NCBI GenBank assembly: GCA_026874595.1
Contig: CM049312.1
Coordinates: 24,421,956-24,485,955 of the forward strand
Direction: 5' to 3'
Length of the DNA stretch: 64,000 nt
DNA from: Sipunculus nudus
Taxonomy: Eukaryota; Annelida; Sipuncula; Golfingiida; Sipunculidae
The notes below the pieces were generated by a model. The model was not told the origin of the DNA. It saw nothing but the letters and a program-made list of their open reading frames with translations, and did not search any database. Below, piece by piece: positions 36,560 through 48,109 of the stretch; within the stretch, counting starts at the first letter, position 1, and each line of letters begins with the position of its first letter. A program made the position numbers and the translations under genes.

Positions 36560-37023
36560 CCATTCAAAGAAACTGGATTTGGCAAAATAATACCGTGTAT
36601 CTAGATTGTTCATGCAAAAATGTCATAACACAGGGCGATCGGAACTCGGATAATTTCTTTATAATTTATATTAGCCCGGCTTTCTCAATTTTAAATAAAT
36701 ATTTTTATGACACGTTCGTTAGTGCTTCAACAACGTTTATTACACAGAATATAATCAACTTAATTTTTTTTGTAAAAGTGTTTGTTAGTTTTCAATTTCC
36801 CTATTTCGCGTCTAACCATCATATTGAGAGTTTCTTAGTTGTATATTAGCCCAGTTTAGTAAAACCCCTATAGTAAAATGTTTTTTATTTCACTTTTGCG
36901 TTTGACAAACCTTTATTTCACTCCATATAAGCAACTGAAATTTCTGTGATTATTTGTTTATTAGTTTTCATCCCCACTTGATTATAATCTAAATGATAAA
37001 TATACGATTAATATATTTTTCAC

Positions 37024-37157
37024 CTTCAAATGTTAGACCTGTGTACGGCGGGTAATAAACACCATATGAACATGTACCATTCCTTATGTCACAAGAATTG
37101 CCAAGGCATGACCCGCAGGTATCAGTCAATTAGTTCCCTATGCACCGGGTCTGCATT
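37024..37157 (-). pseudogene. Copy 2 EGF-like exon 2
   Basis: Reads ECRPGA, TAG, GTN, then a one-base deletion, then TDTCGSCLGNSCDIRNGTCS. 134 nt against 135 in copies 1 and 3. The TAG replaces the same Trp as in copy 1. Confidence 0.75.
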
Positions 37158-37797
37158 CTGTTCAAAATGATGTATTTAATGATTATAGGCGTATGATGAT
37201 ACCTGTTTTGTATTTGCTTGATGGTTATCTTTGTCATTCGTGCCTGGTATTATTTACAGAAATATGATGCCTTATATAACACGCTTTTTATTTCATTATA
37301 TAAACTGTTGTATCGGTAACGTTTATAAGTGTTTTAACTAACAAGCAGCAACCTATTTACCATTCAGAATCACATAAATTAATTTTGAAAAAGCCATTGA
37401 ATGATTTCATGTCTACCGAGAAGTAAACCATATTAATGATCCCTGATAAACATTGTTATTCATGGTGTGCATGACACAACAATTTGTTAGTGTTTTGTCG
37501 GAAAACTTGTTCGTACAAAAATTTTAAAGAACCATTATTTGCGGATGACATTTTCAAATTTTTGTGCCGAGTTAAAGAATCTTGACTTTCATGTTTTCCT
37601 ATACATGAAACATGTGATGTTTGTTTTGTATCACCAGTTTTTGTTTCTTCGAGTTATCAAGAATTGAAATATTAATACATGTTAACCATAACATGAAGTC
37701 CTAGATAAACCGAGACAGCCCATGTTGTCAAGAACGTTACCAGCATTACTTCTAATTCAATAGTTCATGAAGGCATTCTACAACGTCATTACCTTAC

Positions 37798-37924
37798 CGC
37801 ACCTCTTCCCTATGATGCCCGCCTCACACAGTCTAACTGAACCCCGTTGAGCTGGTTACAAGGCATCGTGGCACAGATGCCGTAAGATATCATACAAGTT
37901 ATCCCCGTTGTGCCGATGAACAAA
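37798..37924 (-). pseudogene. Copy 2 EGF-like exon 1
   Basis: Fragments such as CATMPCNQLNGV match copy 3 CATVPCNHLTGE. Stops occur in every frame. The donor GTAAGG survives. Confidence 0.65.
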
Positions 37925-38516
37925 CTTCTTTGGTTATGATAGATTGATAGCCGTAAAATTGTATTGTCAAGTATCAAAAGCCCGATGAAAACCTACCTGT
38001 GCTTTTTATCTCTCATTTAATATTTCATTGAATTTATGCAAAAAGAGAAAACTCTGATGCTTATAATCAAGAATAGTATTCACTGAGTAATATAAATCAG
38101 GTATTTCACGGAATTATATGTATTATCAGTTTTCTTTTAATTCCTCTTTATTTCAACATTTAAGGTAATTGCCAGACAACGAACAAACTATTTCCTATCG
38201 GGCAGATATATCACCCGTAAGTTAAATTGAATTATATTCTTACCATTTCTGTCTTCGTTTTTGAGTAAACTTAAGAAACCCTGTCGGTCTCAGGACAATC
38301 ATTTTAGTTTACATCAAGAACGTATGTCACTCCAGGTCCCACTTAAGTTATCCACTGAACAAGACTGTGTCTTTGTGTCAGGACATCAAACGCTTTATTT
38401 CTTCTTTTATGGCTAAACCAGGTTTAATGCAAAGGAGGTGATTTTATAAAAAAAAGTAATAATATGAAAAGGAAGAAACATGGCAGCATGCTTACCAAAT
38501 TTGTAATTATACCCAC

Positions 38517-38632
38517 CATGGAACAGTAAAATCTACGATCTATGCAGCGGAATTTACTTTCTCATGTCGAGAACTTTTTTGTTCCTGACTGACTCGACGA
38601 CCGACATCCTAACTCCGCCAAACTGAAGTTTT
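38517..38632 (-). pseudogene. Copy 2 SRCR-like exon c, with stop
   Basis: Reads NFSLAELGCRSSSQSGTKKF, ST, TGA, ESKFRCIDRRFYCSM. The donor GTGGGT is kept. The acceptor end lies in a perfect inverted repeat with 38654-38685. Confidence 0.75.
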
Positions 38633-38685
38633 CTACGAAGGAACAAATATTATTTCGTAGAAAACTTCAGTTTGGCGGAGTTAGG
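38608..38685. repeat. Perfect 32-bp inverted repeat
   Basis: Arms 38608-38639 and 38654-38685 are exact reverse complements around a 14-bp spacer. The left arm contains the beginning of SRCR exon c of copy 2, so the right arm is an inverted copy of the exon edge. Confidence 0.95.
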
Positions 38686-38973
38686 AACAAATACTACTTA
38701 AACTATATCCATACTATATGTGCATGTCCATATATAAGAACATGTACGTTGTTGTCAATAAGAAGTAATAAACAGGACTTGCACATAGCCATATCGGTCT
38801 CTCTTTGAAAAGTCCATATACAATTTCACAAAAGAAAAAAATATAAATATTGTTTCTATATTACGTGTGAATTTTATTTGGCAGGTAATTGGTTTGGTTA
38901 TCATATGTTTACCTTACCATTGAACAAGAAATCAAGTAATGCCAAACCTGCTCATAGTATAGTGAATCTGTCT

Positions 38974-39150
38974 CTGGTTGGTTATTTCTTGCATATGCAT
39001 TATGTGGCTGGTTTATGCTTGTCAGCTTACCATATCGTACCCGAGTTAACTCTGAACCAAACTCAATGTAACACACATAGCGCCATTTGTCGTCATCCCA
39101 CATTTGCAAAAGCCCCTTGTACTGCGTCGTACGGTTAAATAAAGCTGACC
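38974..39150 (-). pseudogene. Copy 2 SRCR-like exon b
   Basis: Open frame reading ALFNRTTQYKGLLQMWDDD, KWRYVCYIEFGSELTRVRYG, KLTSINQP. It matches copy 3 GTTQYQGLLQVWDEGKWRFV, but the Cys of VACSQL is Tyr-Gly. The donor GT appears as AG. Boundaries are estimated by alignment with the other copies. Confidence 0.7.
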
Positions 39151-39229
39151 CTTCATTGTATATATGATTCATTTGATAAAATATGTAGATATACACATAT
39201 TTATTATACATATATATATATGTTGAACT

Positions 39230-39490
39230 AACCCGAGACCACTTATAGATAAAACCAATCCTGATGGTGTAGTTTCAGATATATGGGCATTTTTTTCTCT
39301 TCCCATAGCAGCAAGTCACGTTCAAGTGTACTTTTGATTTATATTTTCAAGTTATTTTTAACCAAAATGTTCTATTGAAAGCTGTAACCTTTATTATCCA
39401 ATTGGTAAATTATCATTAGCGTTAGTTCAAGCAATTCATTAAAAGGTTTGCATATCATTAACTCAATGAATGGTGACATTTATAATGCCT
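39230..39490. repeat. Local duplicate of 42350-42740
   Basis: 'gagaccac', 'aatcctgatgg', 'cttcccatagcagcaag', 'ttctattgaaagctgtaacc' and 'aattatcattagcgttagtt' occur in the same order at 42354-42680. It includes the end of SRCR exon a, so unit B is bracketed by direct repeats of host sequence. Confidence 0.8.
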
Positions 39491-39514
39491 TCTCAATAAT
39501 GTGTCCCGTTAATA

Positions 39515-39789
39515 GGTAAAGTCTGCTTGGCTTTTACCCCCAGCCTAATGGCTCATCAGGCCGGAGCTTATACCGCATTCGGTAGCGTGAAGCAACTTAG
39601 GAGTTAAACTCCCTTGGATGGGACGCTTATCCATCAGACGTTACCTTTCAAAGTACAGAGGCACACTTGCTGTTGGGACCTTGCCTATAAGGGTCTTGGC
39701 ACGGTGGGGGTTTTAACGGGATTCGAACTCACGACCTCTCGATCATGAGCCCGCCACCTTAACTATTACACCACCGCCCCCGCCCCACC
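39515..39789 (-). mobile_element. tRNA-derived SINE in unit B
   Basis: The minus strand begins with GGTGGTGTAATAGTTAAGG (A-box-like) followed by GAGTTCGAATCCCG (B box), an RNA polymerase III promoter of tRNA type. The body contains TTGGCACGG-type sequence on the plus strand, 'tgttgggaccttgcc' and 'cggtagcgtgaagc'. Flanked by the 14-bp target duplication gtgtcccgttaata at 39501-39514 and 39790-39803. About 275 bp. Confidence 0.88.
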
Positions 39790-39914
39790 GTGTCCCGTTA
39801 ATACTTGGCCGAATAAATTAGGTGACTAAATGTCACAAGCTCTGGAATGTTAACTTAAATAAGATTTAATGTTATGCCACTGGCTGCCTTTGCCGTGAAA
39901 TATACATCTTCCAG

Positions 39915-40210
39915 GTGTCATTGAATCGGAAACAACACATCAGCATGTTATTAAATGGGGAACAATACACCAGCATGTTATTAAATAGCTATCAACACAT
40001 CTACATGTTATTAAACGGGAACAAACACACCAGTATGTTATTAAATGGGAAACAACACATCAGCATGTTATCAAATAGCAAACAACACACCAGCATGTTA
40101 TTAAATAGCTAACAACACAGCTGCATGTTATTAAATGGGGAAAAAACACACCAGTATGTTATTAAATGGGAAACAACACACCAGCATGTTTTTAAATGGG
40201 AAACATCACA
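39915..40210. repeat. 30-bp minisatellite, about 10 copies
   Basis: Same unit as 31388-31806, with fewer copies and more variation. Shared by both duplication units. Confidence 0.94.
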
Positions 40211-42352
40211 GCAATAACTTTACCTCCGCAAGGGTTTATTCCTGACCTGAATCGTTTTGGCTTGTTTCATAAAAAAATTGCACATTTTGACACTGTGTGA
40301 ACTGACCTTACCATGAACTATACGTGAGCTTAATAGTATATTCAATGAATGAATAATTATATGTAGATCAGTTGAGACCAACCAATCAGGTTACTGGTTG
40401 TAATTAAAACAGTCAAACTCCTGACAATCACAAGAGTGACATATAATTTTGGCGACTTTCCCAAAATCAACAACCTCTACTAACATCTGCAGGCTGTACC
40501 AATACCCGTGCCCGCATGTTTATTTAATCAGGCATACTTCTTATACAAAGGACACAGTATAAAACGTTCCCTGAAAGAGAATAATAATGAGATAAATTGG
40601 CCCTGTGTATAGGACAAAACGGCCAACCCGTTCAGTGAAAGTACTAGGATTTGCAGAAAATTAAACAGTGACAATCTATGCTTTCATTAATAGCTCTTCT
40701 AAAATTGCAAGCTCGACATTTCCAATTTTTGTTAGCTTATACAAATTAGTTTTTATTTATATTTTTTGTCTGAAATTCGAGAAGACTAAATCACCGACTT
40801 TATGCAATGTTGAGGAGCGTAGCCCCCTAGTTCGATCGTAGTTTCTGTTATATTGTATCCAGTGTAGATGAATATTTCAGTTTTTTCAGGTGCGTCGTTT
40901 ATCACAGGATTTTCGAAGTATGTATTTCTTTTAACTCGTTGCCAACATTTTTTTTAAAATAATCAACGTTTTGAGCATTGGTTGTATAAGAATATTTTCG
41001 TAAACGTATGACGCAGATACGAGTATGTTAAATCATTTGTTATTTTGAGTAAATTTGTTTATATTATAAAATTACCAGCTAGGGCTCTCTGCTAGTACAC
41101 TGTTACCATAGAAACTATCTACTTGCTTGGCCGTGACCACCAAACATAATGCAGGTACCATCCATTGGGCAAACATGATCTATCGACCACTGAAGAATTA
41201 TCTGTGCCTCAAAGTGCCAGCTGGTTGATAGACTGTTGTTCCTGGAATGCACGCTGCATAATTGGACCAAGGACTCAGACCAGGCATGATTATAGTTTGT
41301 AGACGTATAATTGTGTTCTGTTTGTTTTTTTTCATGGTACATTATTTCATTTTTATCCGGTGTTATCATGGACGTCAATCTATTCATATTTAAACAGGTT
41401 GTCATTACTCTGCCGTGTGCACGTCTCTTGGCAGAACTAAAATTGTATGTTTAATTACTTTGTGTTTATTTCTCTGTATTAAAATTATTAGATTTGTGCT
41501 CCGTTCATGCTTGACATTTATTGACGAATCTTTTGTATATTTTTACGTTCTTCCTATATTCGAATGGAATACACATTTCGGGAAATGAAAAAGACTCAAC
41601 AGCATGTATTGGTTGAATTACACCAACGTGCGAACCTTTTTAAAAGTTGGACGTGAGATTTATTCTTCTTACTGATTGACGTGTTATTGTGTAAAAGGAA
41701 AGCTGGTATTTTGATTGTATTTTAGTGAGACCTGTCTCTGTTTCTTCAAATGTTTCCAGGAGAGATAATATCCCATTTACAAAATCGCACGCATCACAGT
41801 CTTCTTAAGTTTCTGCAATTTGGCATGCATTGGCCCCCGCCAGGATTCCTTTATCCAACTCACCTGTTTTTATGTAGATCATTAACATTCAGCAAGAAGC
41901 TTCAGTTGTGAGCGTTATTCAATGAAAAGGGCCATAGGAATACAGTTCCAAACATTGTTAAACACAAAGCCTATTTAATGATTGAACAAAATGTCTGATC
42001 TTATACAAATGTGACACTTAAACAACAAGGTTTCCTTGTTTGCTGTGCAAGATAAAGGGCTGGAAATTAAAATAAAATAAGGCGTCCATTTTATGCTTTA
42101 TCTCGCAAGGGTGCGAAGCTATTTAGAACAAAACATAATTTCTTGCCATTAAAGCAATATACTGTTTGCGGGAAAACCTATGTAATTCTGGCCTAAAATA
42201 GCAATATATTCGAATGACCAGGCAATATAACTAAATATTATGTTTATGAATGGAGAAAGAACTTGCATTAAAAAAGAACTCCGATGATTGTGACCGCCTC
42301 CTAATCAGTAACAATGATTTGGGTGGCCTTTGCTAAGAGATCTTGGACAAAC

Positions 42353-42457
42353 CTGAGACCACAACTAATCCTGATGGCGTAGACATCTAGACACAGGCCT
42401 GTTCGGACAGTCGAACCACGTTTTCATTACAGCTAGTCGCATCAGGAGCATACCTGT
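42353..42457 (-). pseudogene. Copy 2 SRCR-like exon a, shortened
   Basis: Starts DRYAPDATSCNENVVRLS and shifts to DCPNRPVSRCLRHQD. 105 nt against 128 in copies 1 and 3. Acceptor TTTACAG and donor GTTTGT remain. Confidence 0.68.
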
Positions 42458-42819
42458 CTGTAAAGTATCATATAAGTATTTGTTATTTAGCCTATACCAT
42501 GCAACAAATTCACTATTGTTTTCGAAATCATTGGTACTTTTTTTCTTTTCCCATAGCAACAAGCTACATTCAATTGTATTTTTGGTTTATATTTTCAATT
42601 TATTGTAAAATCTAGTTTTCTATTGAAAGCTGTAACCTTCATTATCCATTTGGTAAATTATCATTAGCGTTAGTTCTCCCCCTTCCTCAAAAGCTTTGTT
42701 AATCATTAATTCAACGAATGGTCACATTAATTATGCCATCTTAAGGAACTGATCATATAGTATAAAGATGAGACATAAAAAAATGCTAGCATCCACTAAT
42801 CAAATCTACATTGCTTATC

Positions 42820-42954
42820 AAACACAAGGTGGATAATTTTGTGCGAGAACATGTTATTGTTCCATACACCCGTTTCATGGTCGACATCAACACATTCTTC
42901 GTCAAGGAAAATTCCATAGCTTTGCTCCAAATATTTTCATTTAGTATAATAAGG
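42820..42954 (-). pseudogene. Copy 2 C-type lectin exon 3
   Basis: After GGTAG: PYYTK, TGA (Trp in copy 3), KYLEQSYGIFLDEECVDVD, HETGVWNNNMF. The calcium-binding EPN and WND motifs are altered, and the last cysteines are lost. The downstream end is approximate. Confidence 0.78.
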
Positions 42955-42959
42955 CTACC

Positions 42960-44740
42960 AGCAGACTTACATCAAATGATCAATGCAGGTGCCACGCAAG
43001 TGTATATAAACGTCATTGTCCAATTATGTGTATGTTAACTTATGATGGTAAGCACTTGTTAAAATGTGCAGAAATAACCATTAAGGTTTCTTAAACCGTG
43101 CTCACAATACTTTTCTGTAAGTGTTGATTAGTACAATATTCTCCACAAACATGTTTTCTCGATAAATTTCACTATGACTTGAAACTTAACTAAGATATAT
43201 CTGCTTTCTAATTACAAAATCAGTTTCTTGGAAACCATGTCATCATGTCTTACATATTTTACAAATAACGGTCTTTCTCTCTTGAAATCACCATGATTTA
43301 TATGTTTTACATATATTAAACAAAGATAATACACTAAATCGATATATTGACATAGACCAGGAAGTGTCAATGTCACAGTGAAGCTATTTTCATTTTCGTT
43401 TATATCCTCATTCTGGTAGCATGTGATGGGGCCGCTTAAACGCACCCAGAAATAAAATTTGACATATGACCAAAAAAACTGCATTGTGTGGCTTCACTTG
43501 CCCTCAACAGCAACTATAGTCACCGATTAGCGTCTCCGCATCCCCATCACTTCCAGTCATATGAATTTAACTTGCCAATATTAACTCGAGTATCGTGTTT
43601 GCAGTCAAACAAGATGTACCCTGAGTAATTCAGCGTCTCATACATTGTACAATTAAACCAGGTGAACTATTAAACTATTTTAGACAATAATGCTTAAGGC
43701 AAAATAAAATTTGCTCGAACCATTCTTCTCTTGCGTGCTTATCTGGGACTAGATTGACAGTTAAAACATCAGGAATGAACATCATTCTTCAGTCATTTCG
43801 GAAAATCCAGACGTTTCAAACATTTAATCACTTGATTACATTTGTGTGACGAGTTGCGAGCAAATTCATGGCAAAATCATTCTACCAAGCTTATTTAATT
43901 ATAATCATTACGATTGACAGGGTAGTAGTGAGTTAAAGGGAAATCGCCACCAGTCTCAAATGTTAAGAAAAAGAATAATTCGATTTTGCTCCATTTGTTA
44001 AATTTGCACTTCTACGAATCAAAATACGGTCCACCTTAGACAGCGCGGATTATGTTCTATTTATATAAAAATAATACCTAGCTCCTCTGCCATTATAACC
44101 AAAAGTAACTCGGCCAAAACCCATCCGACAAACATGATGTATGAACCTGGTGAAGCATTCGTTTGTTCAGTGTAACTTTTTCCGATAACACAAGAGTGGA
44201 TAAATTTTTCTGGTATGCGAATTACACATTAAGCATAAATCTGACAGGTGACATTGGCTCAGACTGAACTATATTTTAAACTAATGAATTAATTATAATC
44301 ATGGTACATTAATTCTCTGGTCACTTACTCTTATGGCTGTCATGCAGTCAACTGTAAAATGGGATGTCTGTATTATAGGAACCTCATACATTATATTCAT
44401 ATGCAACATAAAAATATAAAATACACTTCATTAACTGAACCATTCCTGCGTGTAAATGACACAATAAAATTAAGACACGGACTGCACACTTCCCGATGCA
44501 TGAAGTGTTGCCATAAAATCGATTTGAACGCAAGGAGGCAAAGTAAATATGTGCTTTGCAATTTCTAGTAGACGCATTTTATCTCATCTATTTCAAATTA
44601 AGTTTCGATGTATCGTTATTTGTTTTCGGAAGAGAAAGTCAAATGTAATAATAAAATCATATTTTGTACTGAATTATAAATCATATAAATAGACAATGGA
44701 AAATCAGCCTTTATAGGCTACGGACTAACAACATATTCAC
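42960..44740. other. Intergenic upstream of copy 2
   Basis: Lectin exons 1 and 2 and a signal peptide were looked for and not found. 44080-44300 is a diverged relative of 34100-34380 in duplication unit A. Confidence 0.4.
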
Positions 44741-44741
44741 T

Positions 44742-44792
<51 letters not shown>
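44742..44792. repeat. (TA)n microsatellite
   Basis: Alternating TA for about 50 bp. Confidence 0.97.
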
Positions 44793-44795
<3 letters not shown>

Positions 44796-44799
44796 GCTT

Positions 44800-46050
44800 A
44801 TAATATGCTCATCATAAGTAAATAGTCTGTTTCATCTTGTCACCCCACCCCCCCCCCCCCCCATTCCCGATCAAGCGGTCATAGGCAGCTATCATAAGTT
44901 CTTATATTAGTGTCATCCGATGTTTGGTGTGTTAAGTCTGTTTTGGAATAGGGACGCAGATTTCTGTGTAAACTGCGAACGGTCAGGTGTGCGTCATATA
45001 TTATGACATATTTTAAAGGAGTTTTCCTGCTCTATTACAGTGTATTTTGACTGATATCATAAGACGTAATAGCGTCAAGAGCAATTACTCAATATACGAA
45101 GCTCCCTTACACAACCCAACTGTAAAATCCCGGTGTGGCCAATATGATACAAACTGCGAGGACACGCACCGCCCTCCCTATATCGTGGAAGTTTACAACA
45201 TCCTGAGATTTGTGTGAATAGTTTTCTGCCACCAACATATGTGAATATGAAACCTTGTGATCCGTTATTTGGATCACATATAAACTAGTTCCCTGTTTAT
45301 CCTGGACGAAAGGCATCTGATGGGTCTGTTCTAAATCACAAAACATAGAGACATGAAGCAGTTAGAATCAAAGTACCTGATGTATAATACGTTTAATTGA
45401 AAAAGAACCGAATTAATGCTGTTTTGAACAAATAAGGTCACTGTAGGAGGCCGAGTTGAAAACCAGTCGGCACTCACCTTTGGGCCCCCTACATCCTCTA
45501 CTAATCCTTTTAAAAAGGAAAACACATGTCCTACGTTCTAGATAATATGTGACAAATAAATTTCTAACGTTTCAAAACAAACACCAAACTGTTGAACTCC
45601 GAGGTCACTGTGATATAAGTTCAGTTTAATTATTAAACACAACAAACTCAATGCCAGTCTTCATTATTTTCCTCATTAGAAAGAGTGTCAGGATTATTGT
45701 TAAAAATATTGAAAGAGCCATTGTTCCACGGGATAAGAGATTTCTTATTTATACAAAATCGTCTTTACGTTTGAGGCCCATCTATAAAGGTTGTGAAATT
45801 TGTCTTGTTGTTTCTTACAATGAATCGAAAGCAAAGTTTGTTGTGTTCAACTCTCATATTTATCTCGACTTTTATTTTCAAGTACATTTGAATTAATTTG
45901 TACCTGTTTTACCTACTGTTCTGATTTACATGCTCATGCCTCTCCATGAAGCTTGTCTGATAACATGTCACAGGAAGTATCATTACAGAGCCATGTGATC
46001 CACTTAACACAATGTTCCATGCAGTCCCGCCGACAAAAAAATCATAAAAA
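44800..46050. other. Intergenic, no recognisable feature
   Basis: A C homopolymer lies near 44850. Open frames at 45107-45525 and 45651-45896 have no recognised domain. Confidence 0.4.
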
Positions 46051-46054
46051 AATG

Positions 46055-48105
46055 GAAAAAAAATACAGGTGGCACCACCAGTCTGCAGGAGGTGATAGAA
46101 CACCCCATGATCAATGTTCATGCACATAATCATGGCGATCAATGCAGTAGTTATTCAGAAAATGTTGATCATTCTCCGGGGGGGGGGGGGGAGTACTTCA
46201 CAGCCCCATAGCTCAAAGAATATTGGTAAAAGAGAACTTATTTCTAGTTTCCAAGTAGATTATTCATGGACCTTCCTAGATTTGAAGTGGAAAGTATCTA
46301 GGTCCAGCGGTTTAGATTTGTGCCCTTTTAAGAGATGACAGTTTCATTGCGGGTCTGAAAATAAGAGAAACAAAATCGTAAAAATTGGGAAAAAAAATAC
46401 AGGCGGCGCCACCAGTCTGCAGGATGAAATGGAACATCCCATGATCAATTTTTATTCAAAGAATCATGGTGATCAATGCAGTAGTTATCCAGATACTTGA
46501 GCTTTTATATCAAATTTTTCATTTTTCTGGGGGGTACTTCGGAGTACCATAGCTCAAAATATATGGGTAACAGAGACATAATTTCAGATTTCTACGGAGA
46601 TTTTTCATGGACCTCTATTGATGTCAAGTACGAAGATTCCAGGTACATTGGTTACGATTTGTATCCTGTTAATGGACAGACGGACGGCCGGAGGGCCAGA
46701 TGGCCGGACGGACGACGGACAAAGAGTAATCACTATAGCTCAGATGACTTACTTTCAGCTAATCTAAAAAATAGAGAAAAAATGCATAACAATTCGAAAA
46801 AAAAAATCCAGGTTGCACCACCAGTCTGCAGGAACTGATGAAATAGTCCTTTCCTTTATGAATATGCATGCAAAAATTCATGGTGATCAATGCAAATGTT
46901 GTACAGATACTGGAGCTTTTGTAAAAAAAAAAATATTTTATTTACTCTCGGGGGGGGGGGGGGGTACTTCGGGGCCCAATATCTCAGAGGTTATGGGAAA
47001 TAGAGACCTAATTTCAGGTTTCCAATGAGGCTTTTCATGGGCCACCCTGCATGTCAAAAGAGAATATTCTATGTCACGCGTTACGATTTGTGTCCTGTTA
47101 ACAAATGAGAGCATCTTAAGAGGTGTCAATAATAGAGAAAAAATCATAGAAAATCGAAAAATACAGGTGGCCCACCCAGGCTGCAAAAAACGCATGAAAT
47201 ATTCCATGATCAATATCTATTCAAAGAATCATGGCGATCAATGCAATAGTTGTTCAGATACCTGAGCTTTGGTATCAAATTTTCCATTATTCTGGGGGAT
47301 ACTTCGGAGCCCTATTCCTCAGAGGTTATGGGAAACAGAGACCTAATTTCAGGTTTCCAAGGAGACTTTTCATAGGCTTCCCTGCATGTCAAGAGAGACG
47401 ATTCTAGGTCCAGTCGTTACGATTTGTGCCCTGTTAAGAGACGAGTGCATCTCAGGAGGTCTCAATAATAGAGGAAAAAATCGTAAAAAAATGAAAAAAT
47501 GAAAAATAAAGGTGGCGCCTCCAGGCTGCAGAAACTGATGAAATATTCCATGATCAATATCTATTCAAAGAATCATGGTGATCAATGCAATAGTTGTTCA
47601 GATACCTGAGATTTTGTATCAAATTTTCCAGTATTCGAGGGGTAATTCGGAGCCCCATACCTCAGAGGTTATGGGTAACAGAGATCTAAATTCAGGTTTC
47701 GGAGAAGACTTTTCATGGGTATCCCTTCATGTTAAGAAAGGAGATTCTAGGTCCAGTCGTTACGATTTGTGCCCTGTTAAGAGACGAGTGCATCTCAGGA
47801 GGTCTCAATAATAGAGGAAAAAATCGTAAAAAAAGAGAAAATATACAAGTGGCGCCACCAGTCTACAGAAACTTATGAAACATCCCATGATCAATATCCA
47901 TGCAAAAAATCATGATGATCAATGCATTAGTTCTTCAGATACTTGAGCTTTTGTATCAAATTTTCCATTATTCTGGGGGGTACTTCGGAGCCCCATAGAT
48001 AAAAAAATGTTGGTAACAGAGACCTTATTTCAGGTTTCCAAGGAGATTATTTATGGACCTCCCAGGATATCAAGTTAGATGATTCTAGGTCTAAACGTTG
48101 ATCAT
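46055..48105. repeat. ~340 bp satellite array, six units
   Basis: 'ggtggc(g/a)ccaccagtctgcag' recurs at about 46070, 46401, 46812, 47166, 47510 and 47850 (spacing 331-411 bp). Each unit also has 'catgatcaat', 'catggtgatcaatgca', a G-run, 'tacttcgg', 'tcaggtttccaa' and 'ggtccagtcgttacgatttg'. The open frames here are repeat by-products. The unit near 46675 has an extra GGACGGAC stretch. Confidence 0.92.
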
Positions 48106-48109
48106 CTAA

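Larger units (their letters stand above)
39501..42340. repeat. Segmental duplication, unit B
   Basis: Second copy of 30957-35660, lying in a copy 2 intron and shorter by about 1.5 kb in the middle plus smaller gaps. It shares the SINE and its exact target duplication with unit A. Confidence 0.85.
36449..42954 (-). pseudogene. Receptor copy 2: lectin/SRCR/EGF pseudogene
   Basis: Minus-strand paralogue. Traces in order: lectin exon 3 (about 42820-42954), SRCR exon a (42353-42457), SRCR exon b (38974-39150), SRCR exon c (38517-38632), EGF 1 (37798-37924), EGF 2 (37024-37157) and EGF 3 (36449-36559). Lectin exon 3 has TGA for the conserved Trp, the EPN motif reads EQS and WND reads WNN. SRCR a is shortened, SRCR b lost its donor, SRCR c has TGA, EGF 1 and 2 are shifted and EGF 2 has TAG. 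No signal-peptide, first or second lectin, linker or transmembrane exon was found. The segmental duplication unit B sits in the intron between SRCR a and b. Clear pseudogene. Confidence 0.8.

Noticed and set aside
39700-39789. tRNA gene
   Set aside because: A and B boxes are present but the cloverleaf is not complete and it is the head of a SINE with a target duplication.
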